Assembly: GCF_000878135.1 (NCBI RefSeq)
Contig: NZ_JXQZ01000032.1
Coordinates: 186,001 to 250,000, forward strand
Source: Frigoribacterium sp. MEB024
Lineage (GTDB): Bacteria > Actinomycetota > Actinomycetes > Actinomycetales > Microbacteriaceae
Direction: 5' to 3'
Length of the DNA stretch: 64,000 bases
Shown: one piece after another, positions 51,334-59,723 of the stretch
How the letters are laid out: each line of letters starts with the position of its first letter
Position numbering within the stretch: the first letter of the stretch is position 1
Notes under the pieces: model-generated
Told to the model about the DNA's origin: nothing
Databases searched by the model: none
Seen by the model: the letters and a program-made list of their open reading frames with translations, nothing else
Program-made: the position numbers and the translations under genes

Positions 51334-52122
51334 ATGAGTCAGCAACACCCGTGGTCCCGTTACGTCGCCCTCGGCGACTCGTTCACCGAGGGGATAGGCG
51401 ACCCCGAGGAGCGCTCCCCCGGGGGCCACCGGGGCTGGGCCGACCGCGTCGCCGAGGTGTTGGGCGCCTCGACCGAGGACTTCGCCTACGCGAACCTCGC
51501 CGTCCGGGGCCGCCTGTTGAAACAGATCATCGACGAGCAGTCCGAGGCCGCGCTCGCCCTGAGGCCCGACCTCATCTCGGTCTCGGCCGGGGGCAACGAC
51601 ATCATCCGCCCCGGCACCGACCCCGACGAGGTCGCCGCGGGCTTCGAAGGGCTGGTCGCACGACTGCGGTCCGACGGTGCCACGGTCGTGGTCTTCACCG
51701 GGCCCGACATCGGCCTCACCCCGGTCCTCGGTCGCCTGCGCGGCAAGGTCGCGATCTACAACGAGCACGTCCACGCCATCGCGCTGCGGCACGACGCCGT
51801 GGTCGCCGACATGTGGGCGCTGCGTCAGCTCGTCGACCCACGCATGTGGGCACCGGACCGGCTGCACTTCAGCCCCCTCGGCCACCACACGATCGCACGG
51901 ATGGTCCTGCAGGCCCTCGCGGTCGAGAACGACCTCGCCCCCTATGCACCCGAGCCGCTCGAGCGCCGACCGTGGCGCAGCGCCCGGGCCGACGACATGG
52001 GCTGGGCGCGCGAGTACCTCGTGCCCTGGGTCGTGCGTCGCATCCGACACCAGTCGTCGGGCGACTTCGTCCAGGCCAAGCGTCCGGACGCCGTCATGAT
52101 GGTCCATCGCGACGACGTCTGA
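51334..52122 (+). CDS. SGNH/GDSL-family hydrolase
   Basis: Esterase or lipase of 262 residues without a signal peptide. SGNH blocks: VALGDSFTEGIGDP (Ser), the Gly in NLAVRGRLL, SVSAGGNDIIRP (Asn), and DRLHFSPLGHHTIA (Asp-x-x-His). The C-terminal 60 residues form an extra basic extension. The natural substrate is unknown. TAGTTT is six bases before the ATG, suggesting a leaderless mRNA. It is divergent from the flavoprotein gene. Confidence 0.92.
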   Translation: MSQQHPWSRYVALGDSFTEGIGDPEERSPGGHRGWADRVAEVLGASTEDFAYANLAVRGRLLKQIIDEQSEAALALRPDLISVSAGGNDIIRPGTDPDEVAAGFEGLVARLRSDGATVVVFTGPDIGLTPVLGRLRGKVAIYNEHVHAIALRHDAVVADMWALRQLVDPRMWAPDRLHFSPLGHHTIARMVLQALAVENDLAPYAPEPLERRPWRSARADDMGWAREYLVPWVVRRIRHQSSGDFVQAKRPDAVMMVHRDDV

Positions 52123-52140
52123 CCGGTCGGCGTCCGGGCG

Positions 52141-52200
52141 GTCGCCGTGCGACGGGTCGCCGTGCGACGGGTCGCCGTGCGACGGGTCGCCGTGCGAACG
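52141..52200 (+). repeat. 15-bp tandem repeat, four copies
   Basis: Units GTCGCCGTGCGACGG at 52141, 52156 and 52171, and a fourth with one change at 52186, fill almost the whole gap between the convergent SGNH and carboxypeptidase genes. It is not CRISPR-like, since there are no spacers. Confidence 0.92.
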
Positions 52201-52206
52201 GTCGTC

Positions 52207-53439
52207 TCAGAGCACCTCGTCGGGGTGCGTCAGTCGCCACCACGCCCCGGGCTCGCCGATGGTCGTGTCGAGCTCGAGGGGCACGACGTGCCGTTCTCCG
52301 TCGACGGTGAACGTGACGTCACCCACGCGGGTGCCGGCCGGGGCCGCCCCCACGTCGTCGGTCTCGACCGAGGCCTCGACGGTCTCGTCACCCCAGACGA
52401 GCACGCTGGCGTCCTCCGCGGCCACCGCACGGGCGGCGTCGCCCCAGGGCAGGTCGTAGTCGGCGAAGGCGTCACCGCGGGTGGTCAGCGTGACGGTCCG
52501 GAAGCGGTCGGCGACGCTGGAGAGCAGGGCCTGCACGTCGCGGTCCAGCTGGTCGTGGTCGACGCCGCCGAGCATGGCGCCCACGACCGTGACCTGCCGA
52601 CCGCCGATCGTGTAGTCCGCCGCGAACAGCAGGCAGGCGCCCGCCTCGTCGAGGGTGCCCGTCTTGATGCCGACGACGCCGTCCAGCCCGAGCAGCTCGT
52701 TGCTGTTGCTGATCTCGCCGATGCCGGGCACGGTCGTCGTCGCCGTGCCGACCGTGCGGGCGACGTCGGGGTCGGCCAGGGCCAGCCGCCCGAGTTCGAT
52801 CAGGTCGGTCGAGGTGCTCGTGTTCTGCGGCGACAGCCCGGTCGGCTCGACGAGCGTCGTCGAGGTGAGGTCGTGGTCGGCGAGCCAGGCCCGCGCGGCG
52901 TCGACGAAGGCCTGGTCGCTGCCGAACGCCCACCGGGCCAGCACCTCGGCGTAGTTGTTGGCGGACTCGATGAGCATGACCTCGAGCACCTGGCGTTCGG
53001 TGAGGGCCTGCCCGGCGGCCATCGGTGCCACCTTGCCGTTCTGCGCCCGGTACGCGTCGACCAGGGCCGCCTCTGCCGGGCCGAAGGTCAACGTCGGACC
53101 GTCGCCGCCGTCGAGCGGTCTCTCGTCGAGGACGACGAGGGCCGTGACCACCTTGCTGATGCTCGCGATCGGGCGGGGCCGTTCGTCGCCGCTCGTCGTG
53201 AGGCTGTCGTCCCAGCCGGTCGCCTCGACCGCCGTCGCACCGTACGAGGGGAAGGTGAGATCGGGGCTCGCCTCGGCCGGCGCGGTGTAGGCGGCGACGT
53301 CCGCCGCGGCGGGTGCCAGCGGGCTGAGCAGGGCGAGGGGGACGTACCCGCCGACGGCGACGATCAGGGCGAGCAGCGCGATCACGCCCACGCGCCTCCG
53401 GACGACGCCCGGACGACGACGCCCGTCGACGCCGGTCAC
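52207..53439 (-). CDS. D-alanyl-D-alanine carboxypeptidase (penicillin-binding, S11 type)
   Basis: Trims the stem peptide of peptidoglycan outside the cell, 410 residues. One N-terminal membrane helix or signal anchor (18-40) is present. Active-site motifs: SISK (Ser93 and Lys96), SAN (159-161) and KTGT (259-262). A C-terminal beta-rich domain (about 300-400) follows. The GTG overlaps the stop of the methyltransferase gene by four bases (GTGA). Confidence 0.93.
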   Translation of the reverse strand: MTGVDGRRRPGVVRRRVGVIALLALIVAVGGYVPLALLSPLAPAAADVAAYTAPAEASPDLTFPSYGATAVEATGWDDSLTTSGDERPRPIASISKVVTALVVLDERPLDGGDGPTLTFGPAEAALVDAYRAQNGKVAPMAAGQALTERQVLEVMLIESANNYAEVLARWAFGSDQAFVDAARAWLADHDLTSTTLVEPTGLSPQNTSTSTDLIELGRLALADPDVARTVGTATTTVPGIGEISNSNELLGLDGVVGIKTGTLDEAGACLLFAADYTIGGRQVTVVGAMLGGVDHDQLDRDVQALLSSVADRFRTVTLTTRGDAFADYDLPWGDAARAVAAEDASVLVWGDETVEASVETDDVGAAPAGTRVGDVTFTVDGERHVVPLELDTTIGEPGAWWRLTHPDEVL

Positions 53440-54263
53440 GCGACCGCCTCGGACCCGCCCGCCGGCACGCGGAGGGCCCAGAGGGCCACGGCCGAGGCGG
53501 CGGCCACGTTGAGGCTGTCGACGCCGTGCAGCATCGGGATGGTGACGACGGTGTCGGCGGCCTGCAGGGCGGCACGGCTGAGTCCGTCACCCTCGGTGCC
53601 GAGCAGAAGGGCGACGCGGCCAGGAGGCGCGGCCGCGTAGGAGTCGAGGGTCACCGCGTCGTCGCTCAGCGCCAGGGCGGCCACCTCGAACCCCGCCTCA
53701 CGGAGCAACTCGGCACCGGCCGGCCACTCGGGGAAACGCGTCCACGGGACCTGCAGGACGGTGCCCATGCTGACGCGGACGCTGCGGCGGTAGAGCGGGT
53801 CGGCGCAGCGCGGGGTGATGAGCACGGCGTCCGCCCCCAGGCCCGCGACGGCGCGGAAGATCGCGCCCACGTTCGTGTGGTCGACGATGTCCTCGAGCAC
53901 GACGACGCGCCGCGCGCCGTCGAGCACCGACTCGACCGTGGGCAGCTCGGGACGGTGCATGGCGGCGAGGGCGCCACGGTGCAGGTGGTAGCCGGTGAGG
54001 GTCTCGAGCAGGGCCGCGTCGCCGACGAAGATCTCGCCCTCGTGGTCGGCCACGAGGGGCTCGATGTCGGGCAGCCAGCGGTCCGTCATCAGCACCGACC
54101 GGGGCACGTGGCCCGCTCGCAGCGCCCGTTCGATGACCTTGGTCGACTCGGCGATGTAGAGCCCGCCCTCGGGCTCGGACACGCGCCGCAGGGCGACGTC
54201 GGTGAGCCGGTTGTAGTCGGCGAGTGCCTCGTGGTCGAGGTCGGTGATGCGGGTGACGTGCAC
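53436..54263 (-). CDS. TrmH/SpoU-family RNA 2'-O-methyltransferase
   Basis: Methylates a ribose in rRNA or tRNA, 275 residues. The N-terminal substrate-binding part begins LADYNRLTDVALRR and GGLYIAESTKVIERAL. The SPOUT knot has VVLEDIVDHTNVGAIFRAVAG (motif 1), LLLGTEGDGLSRAAL (motif 2) and IPMLHGVDSLNVAAASAVAL (motif 3). The exact target is unknown. The GTG has GGAG four bases upstream. It overlaps the carboxypeptidase gene. Confidence 0.92.
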   Translation of the reverse strand: MHVTRITDLDHEALADYNRLTDVALRRVSEPEGGLYIAESTKVIERALRAGHVPRSVLMTDRWLPDIEPLVADHEGEIFVGDAALLETLTGYHLHRGALAAMHRPELPTVESVLDGARRVVVLEDIVDHTNVGAIFRAVAGLGADAVLITPRCADPLYRRSVRVSMGTVLQVPWTRFPEWPAGAELLREAGFEVAALALSDDAVTLDSYAAAPPGRVALLLGTEGDGLSRAALQAADTVVTIPMLHGVDSLNVAAASAVALWALRVPAGGSEAVA

Positions 54264-54366
54264 GGTGCTCCACGGGGGACGGCCCCGGCGGACGGGCGAC
54301 CGCTGGAATCGAATCGGAGGGGGACGCGTTTAGGCTAGCGTCACCGCACCCGAAGGAGCCCCACCC

Positions 54367-55209
54367 GTGTCGAACGCCCCCGCGGCCCCCACCGACGAGC
54401 AGGCCCTCGAGGCCGCGGTCGAGGCCCTCCGCGGGCGCCGCGTGGCCGTGCTCACCGGGGCGGGGGTCAGCACCGACTCGGGCATCCCGGACTACCGGGG
54501 CGAGGGTGCTCCGCCACGAAATCCCATGACCTTCCAGCAGTTCCTCTCGAGCGAGAGCTACCGCAAGCGCTACTGGGCCGGCAGCCACCTCGGCTGGAAG
54601 TCCTTCCGTGCCGCCGGGCCCAACGAGGGGCATCGCGCGCTGGCCCGGCTCGAGGCCGCCGGCGTCACGAACGGCGTCATCACCCAGAACGTCGACAACC
54701 TGCACGTCCGCGCCGGGTCGCGCCGGGTCGTCGACCTGCACGGCACCGTCGACCGCGTCGTCTGCCTCACCTGCGGGCAGGCGTTCGCCCGCGACATGGT
54801 GGCGGCCCGCCTCGCCGCCGAGAACCCCTGGATCGACGAGCCCGACCAGGTGCGGCTCGCGCCGGACGGCGACGTCGAGGTGCACGACATCGACGCGTTC
54901 GTCGTGCCGACCTGCACGGTATGCGGCGGCCTGCTCAAACCCGACGTCGTGTTCTTCGGCGAGTTCGTGCCCACCGAGCGGTTCGCCGAGGCGCGCTCGA
55001 TGGTCGTCGGCGCCGAAGCGCTGCTCGTCGCCGGCTCGTCGCTCGTCGTCAACAGCGGCATCCGCCTGCTCGACCAGGCGACGCGCCGCAAGCTGCCCGT
55101 GGTCGTCCTGAACCGGGGCGTCACCAAGGGCGACTCTCGGGCCACGGTTAAGCTGGACGCCGGCACGTCGGAGACCCTGACGGCCCTGGCCGAGCACCTG
55201 GGCGCGTAG
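54367..55209 (+). CDS. NAD-dependent protein deacetylase (sirtuin)
   Basis: Removes acyl groups from protein lysines using NAD. It has 280 residues. Motifs: GAGVSTDSGIPDYRG (31-45), TQNVDNLH, catalytic His in VVDLHGTVDRV, zinc Cys pairs CLTC and CTVC, VVFFGEFVP and LLVAGSSLVV. The N-terminal 12 residues are a short disordered leader. GAAGGAG precedes the GTG, and TAGGCT/TAGCGT -10 candidates lie just upstream. The phosphatase gene follows after 29 bases and may be on the same transcript. Confidence 0.93.
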   Translation: MSNAPAAPTDEQALEAAVEALRGRRVAVLTGAGVSTDSGIPDYRGEGAPPRNPMTFQQFLSSESYRKRYWAGSHLGWKSFRAAGPNEGHRALARLEAAGVTNGVITQNVDNLHVRAGSRRVVDLHGTVDRVVCLTCGQAFARDMVAARLAAENPWIDEPDQVRLAPDGDVEVHDIDAFVVPTCTVCGGLLKPDVVFFGEFVPTERFAEARSMVVGAEALLVAGSSLVVNSGIRLLDQATRRKLPVVVLNRGVTKGDSRATVKLDAGTSETLTALAEHLGA

Positions 55210-55238
55210 CCTCCCGGGCCGTGCCCACCGGAGGAACG

Positions 55239-55886
55239 ATGACGCTCTTGTACCTGGTCCGCCACGGCGAGACCGACTGGAACCGCGCCCGACGCATCCA
55301 GGGCTCCACCGACATCCCCCTGAACGACCTCGGTCGCTCGCAGGCCCGAGAGGCGGGCGACCTGCTCGCGCGCCGCCGGTTCGACGCCGTCGTCGCCAGC
55401 CCTCTCTCGCGGGCGGCCGAGACCGGGTCGATCATCGCCGAGCGCCTGGGCCTGGCCGCGCCCGAGCTCGCCCCCGAGGTCGCCGAGCGCCGCTACGGCG
55501 ACGCCGAGGGCCTGACCGGCGAGCAGGTCGAGGCACGGTTCCCCACGGGCACCCCGGTGCCCGGCCGCGAGAGTCGCGGGGCCCTCGTCGCGCGGGTGCT
55601 GCCCGCCCTCGCCGCGATCGCCGCCCGGTACGGCGACGGCGCGTCCGTGGTCGTCGCGACGCACGGCGCGGTCATCCGGGCGGTGGTGAACCACGTCTCC
55701 CCCGACACCGACGCGCACCTCGGCGTGCCCATCCGCAACGGGTCCATCCACTCGTTCGAGTTCGCGGGCGACGCCCTGACGCTGCGCGAGTTCGACGACC
55801 CGATCGAGGTCGAGTCCGAACGCCCGGGCACCTACTCCTTCGAGTACCAGAACCCCCTCGAGCGCGACGCGGCCGATCCGGCCTGA
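55239..55886 (+). CDS. Histidine phosphatase (phosphoglycerate-mutase-like) family protein
   Basis: A phosphatase of 215 residues. The phospho-His motif is LVRHGETDWNRARRIQG, followed by ASPLSRAAETGSIIAERL, ERRYGDAEGLTGEQVE and the second His in VVVATHGAVIRAVV. This fits the cobC/GpgP-like group acting on small phospho-sugars or other phosphoesters. The ATG at 55239 has GGAGG four bases upstream; a GTG at 55221 is less likely. It is convergent with the glycosyltransferase. Confidence 0.92.
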   Translation: MTLLYLVRHGETDWNRARRIQGSTDIPLNDLGRSQAREAGDLLARRRFDAVVASPLSRAAETGSIIAERLGLAAPELAPEVAERRYGDAEGLTGEQVEARFPTGTPVPGRESRGALVARVLPALAAIAARYGDGASVVVATHGAVIRAVVNHVSPDTDAHLGVPIRNGSIHSFEFAGDALTLREFDDPIEVESERPGTYSFEYQNPLERDAADPA

Positions 55887-55913
55887 GCGCCCGTCCGGTC
55901 GGTGACCGGGGCG

Positions 55914-57002
55914 TCAGCGTCCCGAGCGTCGACGTCGGTGGCTGCCCGCCGCGGCGACGTCGGCCAGCAGGCGCAGCAGCACGTCGGCCGAGTCACGCCA
56001 ACTGAACCGGGCGGCCTGCTCGACCGACGCGGCCGAGCGCGCCTCCCACTCGCCCTCGAGCCGACGGACGGCGGTGGCGATCGACGCAGGCGACGACGGG
56101 TCGAAGTAGAGCGCCGCGTCGCCACCGATCTCACGGAAGATCGGGATGTCGCTGACCACGGCCGGCGTGCCGAGCGCCATGCCCTCGACGAGCGGGATGC
56201 CGAATCCCTCGGCCCGCGAGGCCGTCACGACGGCCGTCGCACCGAGCAGCGTCTCGCGGTACTCGTCGTCGCTCGCCCCGTCGTGGAAGACCAGCGCCCC
56301 GGCGGGCGCCAGGGCCGCCAAGGAGGCGCGCTCGGCCACGGACACCCGGCTCATCAGGTGCAGTCGGTACCCGTCGAGCAACGGCAGTGCCCTGGCCAGC
56401 GCGGTCACGTTCTTGTACGGCATGAACGACCCCATGTAGACGAGGTCGCGCCGCGCGGGTGCGGTGCGGGGCTCGACCGCGTCGACCGGGTCGGCCGCGT
56501 TGTACACCACCGTCACGGGACGCCGGGTCAGCCGGTGGCGATGCATCTCGTCACGGGTCGTACGGCTCACCGTGACGACCGAGTCGGCTCGGTCCAGCAA
56601 CACCCTCTGCGGCCACCAGGCCAGGTGGTACAGCCGCCACAGCAGCTTGATCGGCAGGGCGAACTCGGGTGGTGGCGTGCGGTTCGTGTAGTAGATCAGG
56701 TCGTGCAGGGTCAGCACGAGCGGGTACCGGCGCCCGGCCGAGCCCATGGTCTGCATGGGCGACCAGACGACGTCGGGACGCAGCCGGTTCACCTGCCGGG
56801 CCACGAGGGGCTCGAGGACGCTCGTGGGCGCGCTGACGAGCAGGTGCGGCTGGTCGGGCAGCTTGTCGAGCTGACGCGGGTCGCTGACGAGCATCGTCAC
56901 CGCGTGGCGCTCGGCCAGGGCCGACACGACGCCGGCGCTGAACCGGCTGATGCCGTCGTGGCGTCCGACACGGACGTACCGGCAGTCGACGACGATCCTC
57001 AT
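55914..57002 (-). CDS. Glycosyltransferase family 4-like (mannosyltransferase-type)
   Basis: Retaining GT-B glycosyltransferase of 362 residues. The acceptor domain starts MRIVVDCRYVRVGRHDGISRFS and has LVLTLHDLIYYTNRTPPP. The donor domain has DLVYMGSFMPYKNVTALA and TASRAEGFGIPLVEGMALGTPAVVSDIPIFREIGGDAALYFDP, typical of mannosyl/glucosyl enzymes of cell-surface glycans. The last residues are basic. The ATG overlaps the hydrolase stop by four bases (ATGA), so both come from the leaderless promoter at 57917. Confidence 0.9.
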   Translation of the reverse strand: MRIVVDCRYVRVGRHDGISRFSAGVVSALAERHAVTMLVSDPRQLDKLPDQPHLLVSAPTSVLEPLVARQVNRLRPDVVWSPMQTMGSAGRRYPLVLTLHDLIYYTNRTPPPEFALPIKLLWRLYHLAWWPQRVLLDRADSVVTVSRTTRDEMHRHRLTRRPVTVVYNAADPVDAVEPRTAPARRDLVYMGSFMPYKNVTALARALPLLDGYRLHLMSRVSVAERASLAALAPAGALVFHDGASDDEYRETLLGATAVVTASRAEGFGIPLVEGMALGTPAVVSDIPIFREIGGDAALYFDPSSPASIATAVRRLEGEWEARSAASVEQAARFSWRDSADVLLRLLADVAAAGSHRRRRSGR

Positions 57003-57904
57003 CGGACGAACGCCCCGATCGCGGCGGCGGCCTGGCGCGGCTTCTCGTAGTGGATCAGGTGACCGACCCCCTCGATCACGTCGAGCGTCGCGTCGGGGAA
57101 GAGTGCCTGCAGCCGGTGCTGTGCCGGCAGGGCGGTGATGTCGTCGCGGTCGGCGGCGATCAGCAGGGTGGGTACCGCGACGCGGGCCGCGTACGTGCTC
57201 ACGTCGCTCGAGACGGAGGCGCGGAACGCGTCGAGCACCACGCGACGGTCCGAGAAGCGCGAGAAGAAGCTGTCGTGCTGGTCGTGGATCCACCGGCGCA
57301 GGGCCCGGTCGTGCGTCTTGACCATCGCGAGGCTGGTGATCCGCGTGACGGCGGCGTTCTGCAGCACCTGCTGACCGGCGCGTTCGGGCAGGGCCGCGCC
57401 GGCCCAGTAGTAGAAGACGGCCAGCCGCGTCACGACGCCGCGCGGGCCCTGCAGGGCGGGAGCGGCGATCGGGTTGACCAGGATCAGCCGGGAGGCGCGG
57501 AGCCCGTCGGCCACCGCGGCCGACGTGACGATCGAGCCGAACGAGTGCCCCAGCACCACGACGTCGTCACCGAGCGAGAGGGTCGCCACGAACGCGGTCA
57601 GCCAGCCCGCGTACGCCGCGACGCTGTGCTCGCCGTCCAGCGGGGTCGACTCGCCGAAGCCCGGCAGGTCGGGCATGACCACCCGCACGTGGTCGAGGTG
57701 CGCCACGACCGGTTCGAGACCGTGGTGGTCGCCCCGGAAGCCGTGCACCGCGACGACGGTGACCCGCGCCTCCTGCCCTTCTGGCGGTTCGTACGTCCAG
57801 TACCGCGTGAGGCTGCCGGCGACCTCGACGACGTCGTCGCGCACCGGTCGGGCGTCGAGGAGGGCACGGTACGGCGACTTCACGCGCGGGGGTCGGACGA
57901 TCAC
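56999..57904 (-). CDS. Alpha/beta-hydrolase
   Basis: Serine hydrolase of 301 residues without a signal peptide. Marks: oxyanion HGFRGDHHGLEP, nucleophile elbow LGHSFGSIV, acid in IAADRDDITALP, and His in GVGHLIHYEKP. The substrate is unknown; pairing with a glycosyltransferase suggests a surface-lipid or glycan ester. The GTG at 57904 is chosen because TAGACT (57917-57912) lies seven bases upstream. It overlaps the glycosyltransferase by four bases. Confidence 0.88.
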   Translation of the reverse strand: MIVRPPRVKSPYRALLDARPVRDDVVEVAGSLTRYWTYEPPEGQEARVTVVAVHGFRGDHHGLEPVVAHLDHVRVVMPDLPGFGESTPLDGEHSVAAYAGWLTAFVATLSLGDDVVVLGHSFGSIVTSAAVADGLRASRLILVNPIAAPALQGPRGVVTRLAVFYYWAGAALPERAGQQVLQNAAVTRITSLAMVKTHDRALRRWIHDQHDSFFSRFSDRRVVLDAFRASVSSDVSTYAARVAVPTLLIAADRDDITALPAQHRLQALFPDATLDVIEGVGHLIHYEKPRQAAAAIGAFVR

Positions 57905-57911
57905 GCGCCCG

Positions 57912-57968
57912 AGTCTACGAGCGACGCGCTGGGCGGAGTGCGCGCCCCGGGTCGCGCGCCCGTAGGGT
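57912..57968. promoter_or_regulatory. Divergent leaderless promoters of the hydrolase and treS
   Basis: TAGACT on the minus strand (57917-57912) serves the hydrolase GTG at 57904. TAGGGT on the plus strand (57963-57968) lies six bases before the treS GTG at 57975. No good -35 boxes were seen in the GC-rich spacer. Confidence 0.5.
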
Positions 57969-57974
57969 GGGCGG

Positions 57975-59714
57975 GTGAGCTTCACTGCCCCGATCCAGCA
58001 GCCCGGACTGACCCTCGACCCCAACTGGCACCGCCGGGCGGTGTTCTACGAGGTGATGGTGCGGTCGTTCGTCGACAGCAACGGCGACGGAGCGGGTGAC
58101 CTGCAAGGTCTGCTCACCCGTCTGGACTATCTGCAGTGGCTCGGCGTCGACGCCCTCTGGCTGCCGCCGTTCTTCCAGTCGCCCCTGCGCGACGGTGGCT
58201 ACGACATCCAGGACTACAAGGCGATCCTGCCCGAGTTCGGCACGCTCGACGAGTTCCGCGACCTCGTGACCAAGTCGCACGAGCGCAACATGCGCATCGT
58301 CATCGACATGGTCCTCAACCACACGAGCGACCAGCACGAGTGGTTCCAGCAGAGCCGCGAAGACCCCGAGGGTCCCTACGGCGACTTCTACGTCTGGCGC
58401 GACACCGACGAGGAGTACTCGAACATCCGCGTCATCTTCGTCGACACCGAAGAGTCCAACTGGACGTTCGACCCGGTACGCCGTCAGTTCTTCTTCCACC
58501 GCTTCTTCTCGCACCAGCCCGACCTCAACTTCGAGAACCCCGCCGTCCAGGAGGCGGTCTTCGACGTCGTCCGTCACTGGCTGGCGATGGGCGTCGACGG
58601 GCTCCGCCTCGACGCGATCCCGTACCTGTTCGAGACCGAAGAGGGCAACGGCGAGGGCGAACCGGCCACGCACGAGTTCATCAAGCGTCTGCGCGCCATG
58701 GTCGACGAGGAGTTCCCCGGTCGCGTGCTCATCGCCGAGGCGAACCAGTGGCCCGCCGAGACGGCGGCGTTCTTCGGCACCGAGGACGAGCCGGAGTGCC
58801 ACATGGCCTTCGACTTCCCGGTCATGCCCCGCATCTTCTACTCGCTGCGCGCCCAGAGCGCCGACGAGCTCAAGCGCATCCTCTCCGAGACGACCGAGGT
58901 GCCCCCGGGCGCGGCCTGGGCAGTCTTCCTCCGCAACCACGACGAGCTCACCCTCGAGATGGTCAGCGAGGAGTACCGGCAGGCGATGTACGGCTGGTAC
59001 GCGTACGACCCCCGCATGCGCTCGAACATCGGCATCCGTCGTCGCCTCGCTCCTCTGCTCGACAACTCGCGCGCCGAACTCGAACTCGTCCACGCGCTGC
59101 TCTTCTCGCTGCCCGGCAGTCCGTTCCTGTACTACGGCGACGAGATCGGGATGGGCGACAACATCTGGCTTCCGGACCGCGACTCGTCCCGCACGCCGAT
59201 GCAGTGGACGCCCGACCGCAACGCCGGCTTCTCGACCGCCGACCCGGGCAAGCTCTTCCTGCCCGTTGTCCAGTCGCTCGTCTACAACTACAACCTGGTC
59301 AACGTCGAGAGCCAGCTGGCGCAGTCACGGTCGCTCCTGCACTGGGTGCGCAACGTCATCCACGTGCGCAAGGCCCACCCGACCTTCGGCCTCGGCACCC
59401 TCGAGGTGCTCGAGACCAACCAGGAGTCCGTCCTGTCGTTCGTCCGTTCGTACGAAGGGGCGGGGACGCAGTTCGGCGACTCGGCCGAGGACATCCTCTG
59501 CGTCTTCTCGTTCGGTCACAACCCGACCTCGGTCGACATCGTGGCCCCGCAGTTCGCCGGACGCACGTTGTTCGACCTGTTCGGTGGAGCGCAGTTCCCC
59601 TCGTTCGACGACGAGGGGAAGGTCACGCTGACCCTCGGGACGCAGGCGTTCTTCTGGTTGCACGTCGGCGACGTGCCTGCTGCGGCGGCATCCGCTGTCG
59701 GTGGCGCCTCCTAA
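57975..59714 (+). CDS. treS: Trehalose synthase (maltose alpha-D-glucosyltransferase)
   Basis: Interconverts maltose and trehalose. GH13 enzyme of 579 residues. The start NWHRRAVFYEVMVRSFVDSNGDG is diagnostic of TreS. Catalytic residues are D213 (VDGLRLDAIPY), E255 (LIAEANQWP) and D323 (LRNHDELT), and a C-terminal beta domain ends the protein. No maltokinase (Pep2) or GlgE gene lies nearby, unlike the usual actinobacterial order, so here it may mainly serve trehalose turnover. The mRNA is probably leaderless. Its TAA stop is part of the next gene's -10 box. Confidence 0.95.
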   Translation: MSFTAPIQQPGLTLDPNWHRRAVFYEVMVRSFVDSNGDGAGDLQGLLTRLDYLQWLGVDALWLPPFFQSPLRDGGYDIQDYKAILPEFGTLDEFRDLVTKSHERNMRIVIDMVLNHTSDQHEWFQQSREDPEGPYGDFYVWRDTDEEYSNIRVIFVDTEESNWTFDPVRRQFFFHRFFSHQPDLNFENPAVQEAVFDVVRHWLAMGVDGLRLDAIPYLFETEEGNGEGEPATHEFIKRLRAMVDEEFPGRVLIAEANQWPAETAAFFGTEDEPECHMAFDFPVMPRIFYSLRAQSADELKRILSETTEVPPGAAWAVFLRNHDELTLEMVSEEYRQAMYGWYAYDPRMRSNIGIRRRLAPLLDNSRAELELVHALLFSLPGSPFLYYGDEIGMGDNIWLPDRDSSRTPMQWTPDRNAGFSTADPGKLFLPVVQSLVYNYNLVNVESQLAQSRSLLHWVRNVIHVRKAHPTFGLGTLEVLETNQESVLSFVRSYEGAGTQFGDSAEDILCVFSFGHNPTSVDIVAPQFAGRTLFDLFGGAQFPSFDDEGKVTLTLGTQAFFWLHVGDVPAAAASAVGGAS

Positions 59715-59717
59715 ACT
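59712..59717 (+). promoter_or_regulatory. -10 box built on the treS stop codon
   Basis: TAAACT, whose TAA is the treS stop, six bases before the GTG at 59724. Confidence 0.5.
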
Positions 59718-59723
59718 CGCAGG

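Noticed and set aside
52141-52200. CRISPR-like array
   Set aside because: Units are directly adjacent 15-mers with no spacers and no cas genes are present.
52147-53640. Long plus-strand reading frame starting with repeated Val-Ala-Val-Arg-Arg units
   Set aside because: It comes from the 15-bp tandem repeat followed by the antisense of the carboxypeptidase gene; in high-GC DNA such frames stay open by composition. No start signal or recognisable domain.
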